Source: Salinibacter grassmerensis (GTDB lineage: Bacteria; Bacteroidota; Rhodothermia; Rhodothermales; Salinibacteraceae). Taken from it: a DNA stretch of 64,000 nucleotides. Numbering within the stretch: position 1 is the stretch's first letter; each line of letters starts with the position of its first letter. Shown in pieces: positions 37,076 through 47,200 of the stretch. The notes below the pieces were generated by a model. It did not search any database, had not been told where the DNA came from, and saw only the letters and a list, made by a program, of their open reading frames with translations. The DNA lies in NCBI RefSeq assembly GCF_947077765.1, contig NZ_CAMTTF010000001.1, positions 186,001 to 250,000 of the forward strand, given 5' to 3'. A program made the position numbers and the translations under genes.

Positions 37076-38146
37076 ATGCGGAATGTGGTTTTGGAGAGGA
37101 TTCGGAAGGGTCTGCACGTCGCCGCGAACGTCTACTGGGAGTACAAGCCCTGGTGGACGCCCCGTCGACTTACAACTTCGCTCGACGAGATTGACATCGA
37201 CCGTCCAATTTTCATTCTGGGTGTACAGGGGGGAGGGCTCACGCTGCTAACCCGGATGATCCATCGCGCCGAACACATCGTGACCATCGGTGGGGGACGA
37301 GCGTACTGGACGGGCAACAACGAGATGGATAAGCACTACACTGGCCGGTTACCGGACGACTTTGCTCTCCGTTCCCCACGCTACCAGTCGCCGACGTTTA
37401 AAACGCATTTGACGGGAGAGGAGGACAACCATCCCGTTTTTGGGTTGGAGCGAGACTGGGTGTACGCGTGCGACAGACTGCTCGACGAGTACCGAAAAAC
37501 CGAGGCAGACTGGACTGCTGAGAACGAAGACCGACTGCGGCGAGCAATTAAGGAGTCCATTCGGGCGTATGCGTCGGATGTTGAGCGGGCTCGATTTCTA
37601 GACATGTCCCAGACCTTCTCGCTCAAGGTGCCGCTGCTCCGGGAAATCTTTCCCGATGCCCACTTCGTCGTGCAGACGCGGAATCCGTACGCTGTGTGTG
37701 TGCGGGCCGCTCAAGATTTTCGGTACGAGTGGGTGCGGGAGCTGGAGACGGCTCGAGAAACGAAGCTTTTGAAACTCCAGATTACCTCGGAGCACTGGCG
37801 AAACACGTTCGCCTATGCCACCGGTGACCTTGAGGGCGATGAGAAAGCGACCCGGCTCCGGTACGAGGACCTTGTACAGGATCCGGAAGGAGAACTACAG
37901 CGTGTGCTGGAGGCTGTGGATGTGCCGTATGATCCGAATATGATCCCGCGGGCCCACCACTGTTTACCGGTCGGGTCGTCGGAGCCGCACAAGTGGTTCC
38001 CGATCCGGGGGTGCACGAACGACAAGTATCTCCAGCGTTTGGATGCGAATATGGCGTCGATCATTCGGGACAAAGTGGGCGGCGTGGCGGAGGCATTCGG
38101 GTATCACCCGCCGTTGGACGTGGCAGGAGAGGGAAGGTCACAGTAA
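37076..38146 (+). CDS. sulfotransferase-like protein, first of a tandem pair
   Basis: A 356-residue protein. FILGVQGGGLTLLTRMIHRA (about residues 47-66) occupies the place of the PAPS loop but lacks the usual Arg-Ser-Gly-Thr-Thr; it reads GVQGGGLTLL. HFVVQTRNPYAVCVRAA has the 3'-phosphate-binding pattern, and TRLRYEDLVQDPEGELQRVL is the typical C-terminal element. The next gene is a close paralogue in tandem. The family is likely sulfotransferase, with the modified loop making activity less certain. Confidence 0.72.
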   Translation: MRNVVLERIRKGLHVAANVYWEYKPWWTPRRLTTSLDEIDIDRPIFILGVQGGGLTLLTRMIHRAEHIVTIGGGRAYWTGNNEMDKHYTGRLPDDFALRSPRYQSPTFKTHLTGEEDNHPVFGLERDWVYACDRLLDEYRKTEADWTAENEDRLRRAIKESIRAYASDVERARFLDMSQTFSLKVPLLREIFPDAHFVVQTRNPYAVCVRAAQDFRYEWVRELETARETKLLKLQITSEHWRNTFAYATGDLEGDEKATRLRYEDLVQDPEGELQRVLEAVDVPYDPNMIPRAHHCLPVGSSEPHKWFPIRGCTNDKYLQRLDANMASIIRDKVGGVAEAFGYHPPLDVAGEGRSQ

Positions 38147-38159
38147 ATTGGTCACTCCT

Positions 38160-39173
38160 ATGAACAAGTTAAACCGGCTTCTTCAGGTCGCCGTCAACGC
38201 GTATTGGGAGTATAAGCCGTGGTGGACTCCTCGTCGCTGGGCCATTGCGCTCGATGAGATCGACATCGACCGCCCCATTTTTATTCTGGGTGTGCAGGGT
38301 GGGGGGCTAACGCTGCTCACGCGGATGCTTCACCGCAACCCGAATATCGTCACCATTGGGGGGGGGCGAGCGTATTGGGTCGGCAACAACGAGATGGACA
38401 AGCAGTACACCGGTGAGCTTCCGGAGGACTTTACGCTGCGCTCTCCCAAGTTTCAGTCGCCCACCTTCAAGACACACATGACCGGGACAGAGGACGCCCA
38501 TCCCGTTTTTGGGCGTGAGCGGAATTGGGTGTATGCCTGTGACGATCTCCTTGACCAGTATCGCAGGACGGAAAGTGACTGGTCGCCGGACAAGGAGGCC
38601 CAACTCCGACGGGCCATGAAAGAATCGATTCGGGCCTACGCGCTGGACATTCGGCGGGCTCGGTTCCTGGACATGTCCCAGACGTTCTCGCTGAAGGTCC
38701 CTCTGCTCCGAAAAATTTTTCCGGACGCCCGCTTCGTCGTGCAGACGAGGGACCCGTACGCCACGTGCATCAAGGAAGCCCGTGATGATGGGTATAAGTG
38801 GCGACGGAAGACTGGGTTGGAACAGAAACTGACGATCTTTGCGGAGCACTGGCGAAACACGTACGCCTACACCATGAACGATCTGAAGGACCACGCGCAC
38901 AAAATCACCGTCCGGTACGAGGACCTGGTACAAAGCCCGGAAGACGAGCTCCGGCGAATCGCCGAAGCCATCGACCTCGAATATCGTCCCGACATGGTCC
39001 CCCAGGACCATCACCGTCTCCCCTTCGGCTCATCAGAGTCGCACAAGTGGTTTCCGGTGCGGACGGGAGTAAACGAGAAGCACCTCAGCCACCTCAGGCC
39101 TGGTGCGGCATCGGTGATTCAAGAGAATGTTGAAGACGTAGCTCATTCATTCGGGTATCGGGCTCCTGACTGA
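38160..39173 (+). CDS. sulfotransferase-like protein, second of a tandem pair
   Basis: 337 residues from the ATG at 38160 (MNKLNRLLQVAVNAYWEYKP); the longer frame from 38043 only overlaps the previous gene. It matches its upstream neighbour along the whole length, including WTPRR, FILGVQGGGLTLLTRML, SQTFSLKVPLL, FVVQTRDPYATCIKEA and ITVRYEDLVQSPEDEL. The same unusual PAPS-loop sequence is conserved, so it is a feature of this subfamily and not a fresh mutation. The pair arose by duplication. Confidence 0.72.
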   Translation: MNKLNRLLQVAVNAYWEYKPWWTPRRWAIALDEIDIDRPIFILGVQGGGLTLLTRMLHRNPNIVTIGGGRAYWVGNNEMDKQYTGELPEDFTLRSPKFQSPTFKTHMTGTEDAHPVFGRERNWVYACDDLLDQYRRTESDWSPDKEAQLRRAMKESIRAYALDIRRARFLDMSQTFSLKVPLLRKIFPDARFVVQTRDPYATCIKEARDDGYKWRRKTGLEQKLTIFAEHWRNTYAYTMNDLKDHAHKITVRYEDLVQSPEDELRRIAEAIDLEYRPDMVPQDHHRLPFGSSESHKWFPVRTGVNEKHLSHLRPGAASVIQENVEDVAHSFGYRAPD

Positions 39174-39221
39174 ACGTCACAACGCCTCCGAGGATAGTCT
39201 TTTGCTGTTGGTACATAGGAA

Positions 39222-40490
39222 ATGGCAAGAATCTGTCTCATTACACCGGGTCACCCCTCTAAAAATCCGCGCCTCGTGAAGGAGGCGGATGCGCTGGCAG
39301 AGGCGGGGGACGACGTGCACGTGATTGCGGGGGACTATCATCCCTGGGGCCACGACGCCGATCGGCAGTATCAGGATCGGCCCTGGGAGCTGGAGCGCGT
39401 CTCGTACGGAGCAGTGGCGTCGTCGGGGCGGCAGATCTACCTGGGAGGACGAAAGCGGATTGCCGAGACGCTGGCGGGATGGCTGCCGCAAGGGACGCGT
39501 GCAGTGAATCTGCGGGCGCAGCATTGGGCCATCCCTGAGCTGGTCGATCGGGCTCAGTCCGTTCCCGCGGAGCTGTTTATCGCACACTACCTGCCGGCCG
39601 TGCCTGCCGCCCTCCATGCGGCCGAGAAGCACGGAGCCAAGGCGGCATTCGACGCGGAGGACTTCCACCGCGGACAGTTCCATGACGACGAGCGCGGAAG
39701 TCCCGAGGCTGAGCGCACGCGCTGGTTCGAAGAGACCTATCTTCCTCAGTGTGAGTCCCTCACGGCAGCGTCGCCGGGGATCGCGCGTGCTTACGCCGAC
39801 GAACTTGATATCGAAGAGCCGACGACGATTCTGAACGTGTTTCCCCGGAGTGAGCGCTCTGGGCACACCCCACCGCAAGAATTACGGGAAGAGCACCCAG
39901 GGGATGGAATTTCGCTCTACTGGTACAGTCAAACCATCGGGCCCGATCGGGGGTTGGAAATGGTGGTGCGGGCGATGGGGCAGATCCAAGACCGGGTCGA
40001 CGATGCGCCGTGTCTCACGCTGAGTCTCCGGGGAAGCTGGACTGACGGATACAAGACGAACCTTCATGCGCTGGCGCGATCAGTTGGCATCGAGAACAAG
40101 CAAATTCGACATCTGACGCGCACGCCTCCGGATCAACTCATCGAACGAGCGGCGCAGCACGATATCGGACTTGCGCTAGAGCAGGCTAAGTCGAGAAATC
40201 GTGACCTCTGCGTCACCAACAAGATCTTCGCGTACCTGCTGGCGGGGCTTCCGGTGGTGGCCACCAATACGCAGGGACAGCAGTTCGTTCATCGACACGC
40301 CCCGAACGCCGTGCGGCTCTGTGCCATTGACGATGTAGGGGACATGGCCCAGCAGCTTTGCCGATGGGTACGGGACGCGGAGAGTCGGAAGAGGGCATCG
40401 GAAGCCGCGTATCAGGCAGCCGAGGACCGGTACAACTGGGACGTGGAAAAAGAGACGCTTTTGTCCACCGTTCGGACTCTACTGGCATGA
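39222..40490 (+). CDS. glycosyltransferase, GT-B fold (family 4-like)
   Basis: A 422-residue GT-B protein. The acceptor domain begins ARICLITPGHPSKNPRLVKE with ADALAEAGDDVHVIAG, a typical pattern for this group. The C-terminal half has ISLYWYSQTIGPDRGLEMVV and LCVTNKIFAYLLAGLPVVAT, the donor-binding region. Its stop overlaps the next start (ATGA at 40487-40490). Confidence 0.8.
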   Translation: MARICLITPGHPSKNPRLVKEADALAEAGDDVHVIAGDYHPWGHDADRQYQDRPWELERVSYGAVASSGRQIYLGGRKRIAETLAGWLPQGTRAVNLRAQHWAIPELVDRAQSVPAELFIAHYLPAVPAALHAAEKHGAKAAFDAEDFHRGQFHDDERGSPEAERTRWFEETYLPQCESLTAASPGIARAYADELDIEEPTTILNVFPRSERSGHTPPQELREEHPGDGISLYWYSQTIGPDRGLEMVVRAMGQIQDRVDDAPCLTLSLRGSWTDGYKTNLHALARSVGIENKQIRHLTRTPPDQLIERAAQHDIGLALEQAKSRNRDLCVTNKIFAYLLAGLPVVATNTQGQQFVHRHAPNAVRLCAIDDVGDMAQQLCRWVRDAESRKRASEAAYQAAEDRYNWDVEKETLLSTVRTLLA

Positions 40491-41347
40491 GCACATCGGA
40501 GACGACGGAGATTGTCACTCCCACCTTTATCTTAGGCGGCACACCCAAGGCGGGGACAACCTCCGTATACCATTACCTGGACCAGCATCCGCAGGTGTGC
40601 ATGAGCGCCCGGAAGGAAACGAGCGTATTTATTGATGACAAGAGCCTTGAGTGGCTATTCGAGAACTATTACCGACACTACGATGGAGAGCGCGCCGTTG
40701 GGGAGGCGTCGGCCGGAACGCTCGGCAATCCGGCCGTCGCGGAGCGAGTCTACGGCGCTCTTCCGGACGTGCAATTGATCTTTGTTCTGAGAGACCCGGT
40801 TGATCGACTGTACTCTCACTTTACCTTTCTCCAAAGCTCCCGGGCCATTGATCCCGACCGTTCGTTTTCGGAGTTCATTCGGTCGGAGACGGAATGGCGC
40901 ACTACACTAATTGATTTAGGGCGCTACCACAGGCACCTGTCCCGATTCGAAAAGTACTTTGACCGCGATCAGATGTTAGTATTGCTCTTCGAAGACCTGA
41001 AGACCGACGCTGAAGAGTTTATGGAGTCTGTCTACCGATTCATCGGGGTTGAACCATCCTTTCGGCCCTCCTTTGACGTGCAAAATCAGACGCGAAGGCC
41101 GCGGTTCAATGGGGTGTATCGTCTCCTATCAAAGATCTGGGCATCGGTTCAGGAGCGCGTCAGCGTATACGCTGTGAAGCACACGCAACCGCTCAGACGT
41201 GCTGTGAAACGGCTGGTCACGGAGGAGGCGGAACGGCCCCCAATGACGGAGGCGGACAAGCGATACCTTCAAGACATCTATCACGAGCCGAATCGGAAGA
41301 TAGAGGGTTGGTTGGGGCAAGACCTCTCACATTGGAAATCGGTCTGA
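40487..41347 (+). CDS. sulfotransferase, NDST-like domain
   Basis: 286 residues from the ATG at 40487, translationally coupled to the previous gene. The PAPS loop FILGGTPKAGTTSVYHYLDQ (residues 14-33) and LIFVLRDPVDRLYSHFTFLQ (3'-phosphate Arg and Ser) closely follow the heparan-sulfate-type sulfotransferase pattern. MLVLLFEDLKTDAEEFME and FIGVEPSF complete the family signature. This is the most canonical sulfotransferase of the locus. Confidence 0.9.
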   Translation: MSTSETTEIVTPTFILGGTPKAGTTSVYHYLDQHPQVCMSARKETSVFIDDKSLEWLFENYYRHYDGERAVGEASAGTLGNPAVAERVYGALPDVQLIFVLRDPVDRLYSHFTFLQSSRAIDPDRSFSEFIRSETEWRTTLIDLGRYHRHLSRFEKYFDRDQMLVLLFEDLKTDAEEFMESVYRFIGVEPSFRPSFDVQNQTRRPRFNGVYRLLSKIWASVQERVSVYAVKHTQPLRRAVKRLVTEEAERPPMTEADKRYLQDIYHEPNRKIEGWLGQDLSHWKSV

Positions 41348-41364
41348 CGGCATCTCCCTGTTCG

Positions 41365-42678
41365 ATGGCAAAAAAGACGAGCGTGAAGACTCTCCTGGTC
41401 ATTTCCCCTCGTTTCCCGCCCATCAATGCAGCGGACATGCATCGGGTGCGGCACAGCCTTCCCCACTTTGAGCAATACGGATGGGAGGCCGAGGTCTGGC
41501 GGGTGAACCCGGCCTTTGTGGAGCGCGAGCGGGATCCGTTATTGGTAGAGACACTTCCGGATGCCGTGGACGTCCGTACGGTTGAGGCCCTCAATCCGAA
41601 GTGGACGCGGTTCATGGGTCTCGGAAACGTCGCACTTCGCTCTCTGCCCTCTTACGTCTGGCAGGGGTCGAAGCGCCTGGCGCAAGGAGACGTTGACCTC
41701 GTGTACTTCTCCACCACGGCGTATCCCGTCACCATTCTGGGCCGCTACTGGAAGCGACGGTTCGGCGTGCCCTACGTGATCGACATGCAGGATCCCTGGC
41801 ACACCGACTACTACGTCGGGAAACCCAGGGAGGAACAGCCACCGAAGTTCTGGTTCTCCTACCGCCTCAACAAGTACCTGGAACCGGTGGCCATGCGGGG
41901 GGTCGACGGGATTGTATCCGTCTCGCAGGGCTACTGCGACACGCTTCAGGGCCGTTACGCCAATGTCACGCCCGAGGTGTGTGCGGTCATCCCGTTCGGG
42001 GCGGCAGAGGTGGACTTCGAAGTCATGGAGGAGAGCGGCGTGTCGCAACCCTTCATAGATCCAGACGACGATACGATTGATATCGTATATGCCGGACGGG
42101 GGGGGCACGACATGGAAAAAGCCGCCCGCGGCATCTTTGGGGCGTTGCGTCGAGGGCGCGAGGAACACCCGTCCCTCTTTAAACGGGTTCGAATGCACTT
42201 CGTGGGCACGTCGTACGCGCCGGCCGGGGAGGGCGAGAAAACCCTCGAGCCCATCGCCGAGCAGTGCGGCGTCGGTGACGCTGTGACGGAGTACACGGAC
42301 CGAATTCCGTACTTTCAGTCGCTGCGCCTGCTCCGCGACGCGGACCATCTCGTGGTGCCGGGGTCGGACGACCCCGATTACACGGCTTCAAAGCTGTACC
42401 CATACATTCTGTCACGGCGTCCGGTCCTGGCTGTCTTCAATCAAAACAGCAGTGTCGTCGACATTCTCCGGGAGACCCGGGCCGGCACGGCCGTGACATT
42501 CAACGGCGCGACGACGACCGAAGACCTATCCCGACGGGTGGTCGACGCATGGACCCCGATGCTGGAGCGGTTGCCCTACTCGCCCGGAACCGATTGGAAG
42601 GCGTTCCAGCCGTACACGGCCAAGGCTATGACCCGGCGGCAGGTGGAGATCTTCGATCGGGTTGTATCGCAGCAGTAG
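41365..42678 (+). CDS. glycosyltransferase, GT-B fold
   Basis: 437 residues from the ATG at 41365; the frame from 41308 overlaps the sulfotransferase end. VKTLLVISPRFPPINAADMH is the acceptor-domain start, and VDIVYAGRGGHDMEKAARGI with DHLVVPGSDDPDYTASKLYP form the donor domain. There are no membrane segments. Probably one of the repeat-unit transferases; the sugar is unknown. Confidence 0.72.
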   Translation: MAKKTSVKTLLVISPRFPPINAADMHRVRHSLPHFEQYGWEAEVWRVNPAFVERERDPLLVETLPDAVDVRTVEALNPKWTRFMGLGNVALRSLPSYVWQGSKRLAQGDVDLVYFSTTAYPVTILGRYWKRRFGVPYVIDMQDPWHTDYYVGKPREEQPPKFWFSYRLNKYLEPVAMRGVDGIVSVSQGYCDTLQGRYANVTPEVCAVIPFGAAEVDFEVMEESGVSQPFIDPDDDTIDIVYAGRGGHDMEKAARGIFGALRRGREEHPSLFKRVRMHFVGTSYAPAGEGEKTLEPIAEQCGVGDAVTEYTDRIPYFQSLRLLRDADHLVVPGSDDPDYTASKLYPYILSRRPVLAVFNQNSSVVDILRETRAGTAVTFNGATTTEDLSRRVVDAWTPMLERLPYSPGTDWKAFQPYTAKAMTRRQVEIFDRVVSQQ

Positions 42679-42876
42679 TTTTGAGAGCAGAGGATCTGTG
42701 CGGATCTGCTATCTAGAAAGTTGATCCAGGCCCTGTGCTGAACTAGGTTCAGCATTGACCTGGAGCCCATCCAATTGAATGGAAAAAGCGACTCAGAGCG
42801 TTGGATAGGGCCCAGATCGGGGTCTGGAGCGAAGAGCGCTTTGCACTTCACCAGCGTAGATGGCGAACCCAACAGC

Positions 42877-44049
42877 ATGGCGTGCCGACTTGCGGTCGTG
42901 ACGACCCATCCCGTCCAGTACTACGCTCCGCTCTTCCGGCGCATCGCTGAACACGAGAGCATCATCCTCAACGTGTTCTACGGCTGGACGGGGAGCACGG
43001 AGGCAAGCTACGACCCGGGATTCGGTCAAGAGGTGGAGTGGGACTTGCCCCTGCTAGAGGGGTACGACCATACGTTCGTCCCGAACGAGGCCGACGAGCC
43101 GGGGACGCACCACTTCCGTGGGATGATCAATCCGAGCCTCCCCGATGAGATGGAGCGGTGGGGGGCGGATGCGGTGTTGGTGTTTGGATGGGGCTGGCAG
43201 AGCCACCTACAGATCCTCCGTCACTTTGCGGGGACGATCCCCGTGCTCTTCCGGGGCGACTCAACCCTGATCGATGAGCGGAAGGGGCTGCGTCGATGGA
43301 TCCGGCGATTGGGGCTCTGGTGGGTCTACCGGTACGTCGACCGTGCCCTGTACGTGGGGCAGCACAACCGAGCGTATTTCCGAGCCCACGGCCTCTCCGA
43401 GGGCCAGCTCACCTGGGTGCCCCACGCGATCGAAAATGCCCGGTTTGCGGAGGCTCCCGACGCGGACGACGAAGCACGTCGGTGGCGCCGCGAGATTGGA
43501 ATTCCGGACGACGCCCTGGTTGTTTTGTTCGCCGGAAAGCTTGGCGCGAAGAAAGCCCCGGATGTCCTGGTCGACGCCTTTCTAGGACTGAAGAGGGAGG
43601 CTCACTGTGTCATCGTTGGCAGTGGACCGATGGAAGATGAGCTAAGAACCTGTGCTGGAGACCACCCTCGCGCCCACTTCCTTGGGTTTCAGAACCAGTC
43701 GCGCATGCCAGTCGTCTATCGCCTGGGTGACGTGTTCGTGCTTCCGTCCCGAGGGCCTGGCGAGACGTGGGGTCTGGCTGTGAACGAGGCGATGGCCTGC
43801 GGATGCCCGGTCGTCGTGAGTTCGAACGTCGGGTGCGCCCCCAACCTCGTCGATGAAAAAAACGGAGCGGTGGTTGCTCCCGACGACGCGGATGCGTTGC
43901 GAGAAGCCCTCGAAGAATTGCTGTCCGATCCCGGGCGGCTCCGGCGCATGGGCCAGCGCTCCGCCGAGCGGATCCAGAACTGGTCAGTCGACGAGGCCGC
44001 GGCCCGGACGGTTAAGGCAGTGAATAGCACGATGGCCCTCAAATCGTAG
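42877..44049 (+). CDS. glycosyltransferase family 4
   Basis: 390 residues from the ATG at 42877 (MACRLAVVTTHPVQYYAPLF); the upstream extension to 42775 has no family likeness. The donor domain shows VVLFAGKLGAKKAPDVLVDA, CVIVGSGPMEDELRTCAG and the segment PGETWGLAVNEAMACGCPVV. A gap of about 200 bases separates it from the previous gene, so it may have its own promoter. Confidence 0.87.
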   Translation: MACRLAVVTTHPVQYYAPLFRRIAEHESIILNVFYGWTGSTEASYDPGFGQEVEWDLPLLEGYDHTFVPNEADEPGTHHFRGMINPSLPDEMERWGADAVLVFGWGWQSHLQILRHFAGTIPVLFRGDSTLIDERKGLRRWIRRLGLWWVYRYVDRALYVGQHNRAYFRAHGLSEGQLTWVPHAIENARFAEAPDADDEARRWRREIGIPDDALVVLFAGKLGAKKAPDVLVDAFLGLKREAHCVIVGSGPMEDELRTCAGDHPRAHFLGFQNQSRMPVVYRLGDVFVLPSRGPGETWGLAVNEAMACGCPVVVSSNVGCAPNLVDEKNGAVVAPDDADALREALEELLSDPGRLRRMGQRSAERIQNWSVDEAAARTVKAVNSTMALKS

Positions 44050-44288
44050 AGTCGGCGAATACGAGAATTGAGTGTTCGAACCCCCCCTTGCGGTAATCCT
44101 CTCCGGCGCCTTCGTGCCGAAATACATGCCAGTCTTCGGCGCTTGAGAACGGGATATGTGGAAGACGGGACGGACTGGCGTGGAGTTTGAGTAGGATACG
44201 GGGGCCTTCCAGTAGGGTCGTTTCTTCGGCGGCCGGTCAGGTCGGAAGGGCAATATTTCTGGTTCCCCGTCATATTTGCTGTGTAGAA

Positions 44289-47200
44289 ATGGCCTCTTCG
44301 TTCGGTTTTCCGGCTCAGTCATTTTCCGTCTGTGGATACGGTCGAGTGGGGAAAAAATGGTGCCTGCTCGTAGCGGTTATTGCCCTGCTACTTGTGGGAA
44401 CCACGTCGAGTGCCGCTCAGGAGTCCAGAACCCAACAGATCCAACTCGAGCAAGGATGGAATTTCGTGTCTTTGAACGTGCAGCCCGACGACTCGTCGTT
44501 CGCGTCGATCCTCGGGGTGGACATCGATCAAATAGACATGATCAAAAACGAGGAAGGGGCGGTGTACGCGCCAGGGCAGAGCATCGAGCAGATAGCGACG
44601 TGGGAATCTAGGAAGGGGTATCAGGTTCACGCGAACGCGTCCGTCACACTGGCGGTGTCGGGAACAGCGGTCCGTCCGGATTCAATGCGGATCGTTCTGG
44701 AGGAAGGGGGACACATCGTGCCGTACCTCTCTTCTTCGGCTCAGGCGGCAGGGACAGCGTTCGAGAGCATCGACGCATCTCTGGTCCTCGCGGAGAATGA
44801 AAGAGGGGATGCGTATGAGCCATCCCTTTCATCTCCGTCCTTGGATTCCCTACACCCCGGACAAGCGTACAAAGTCTATGTGGACCAGAAAGACACGCTT
44901 CGGTACCCAATCGTCGTATCGACCCTCGCAGAGGCGAAAGGACTTGAAGGAGTGGACGTGGGAAAAATGATTCAGGTGCAAGGGTATTACGAGCCTGGGG
45001 ACGACGGCGGGGGGCTATTTGAGGTGACCAACAGTGGATCGGAAATCGACGGAGGGACAACGTTTGCCTTCGATAACGACGTCAGCGCGAAGCAGTCCCA
45101 CGGTATTAGCGGATTTGACCCGTACGGTCTTCCAGATACAGATTTGGTCTTCGGCAGCCTCAGTGTGGAGTTTGGGCCAGATCCAGAAGATTTTATCAGT
45201 GACCTTGACATGCACGGTCACGTCAACAGGGCCAATCGAGGATGGGTCAATTACAAAGACGGCACGATCTACGACGCCGGAAATGCCCTGAAAACATTCA
45301 ATCAGAATTGGGGGGACGGTAGTCAGAACTACACAGTGACCTACAAATATGCAACCTCTGACCGCCGCTTGGAGCGGGTCCGCAGGCCAGAGGTATTTAA
45401 TCTTGCGTGGTGGGGGGCACCGAAGGCCGATCCCAACAATCCTGAGAGCGCAACTCCCCATCTTGCGTGGGCGATAAATTTCGCCGCAGAGCGGTACAAA
45501 CAAGGAGGAATTGAGTGGGGGTACGTAGACATCCCGGGCGAATATTACTACCAGCACGCAACAGCCATTCGTGAAGGGGTCATGCTTCGAGGCGTGGGGC
45601 CAGATCGTTCGGTTCCCGGGCGCTCATTTACCACGAACGGGGCGCTCATTCTGATGCCTGGAGAAGCGGTGTATACGCAAAAGAACGGGTATGATCCAGT
45701 TGCAGAGCATGATCTCTACCCTGAGATGAATGGAGGGCAGTCTACCTTCAAAAACGAGTACAATGCCTCCGATAAACTCGGAATATTGAACTTAGAGTTG
45801 GATGGAAATATAGACCAAAACGAAGAGCCATTTACGACAAATAACTACGACAATATCGAGCCGTACCTTCAAAATAGCGGGGATTGGGCGGCTTGGTACT
45901 CAAAGGGAGCCCAAGATCAGCTTTATCAAGAAGGGCTACAAGTACATGTCAACAACGTGCATGCTCACGGTTACGGAGGAAACGTATTGGCTGGAGCCGG
46001 AGCTCAGCTTCCTTCAGGTGGGACAGAATTCGACATTACAGGGCCAGATGGCACAAGCAAGAATGTCCACATCGAAGATGCGGTGCGGAACCACCAGATT
46101 TATGCTCTGGCGGGAGATATGACCGATTGGTCGGTTGCGGGAATCTATTGGGCATCCCCAATGAAGATTGGGTCGAAGGCTGACCGCCCGACCACTTACA
46201 CAAATCTCGATGTTCAGGAAGCCCCATCAAGCACCTACGGGTACAGCACGCGAGGCATCATGAACACCCTCGGTCTGAACGTGGTGATTGATGGATTCAC
46301 ATTTGACCTCAGCAGCACAGGAGGCGATGAGTCCCTTCAGCGTATTTGGAGTGATCAAAGAGGAGAGCATTATCCAGAAGACAATGGAAAGAGTGGCAAC
46401 GTCTACAAGAATGGAACCATAAAACTGTCCTCTACTGAAACGATAAATCTCGTTTCGTCCGTAGGACCGCATGCACCAATCACTTGGAAAAACGTAACCG
46501 TTGAGGACAATGGGGGAGGGCTGCAAATCGGGCTAAAGTTTAGCAGCCATTCGTACGAGTATTACCTTGAAAACTTCAATGTTGTGCCGCAGGGCACGCT
46601 CGAAGACTTTTACTCCGGTAACTCAAACTACGTTTTTGGGTTTGATGCGAACGAAATACTGGGGTCTGGCGTCCCTGTCGCAACGAGGAATGAGTTTAAG
46701 AATTCCTCCTACCAGCGCGACTTTTATAGCCCGCTGCTTTCTGTAAACCACGGTAGCGGCACAAGTGCGCCGTACCACCCACACGACCACTTCTTCATTG
46801 ATTCTGAATTGCAGAACACGGGCGGGCTGCTAACCGGAGATCAGGCAAAGATGAAGCCCTGGTTCCGCTTCTACTTTGATAACGTCACATTTAATCTGCC
46901 AGGGAGCATTCACGAGGTTATTTCCAGGGGCATAATGCGCCTCCGCAATTCGCAGGACCGGAGTGGGCGCACCTCCGACGCAGTAAACCAGAACTACTCC
47001 GCGACTTCCACTGACGAAACCAATGGGTATGCGCTTATTCCGACGAGCCTGCTTAGTCGTCCTGGTGAAACGAGCGTGACGGCAACCGCGGGGTATAATG
47101 TCACGGGCGTTCAGATTGCCAACAGCGACGGGACTGTGCGAGCAGACGACAACACAGACGAAGAAAATCCTTACCTCAAGGTGTCGGTAGACGGCACGAT

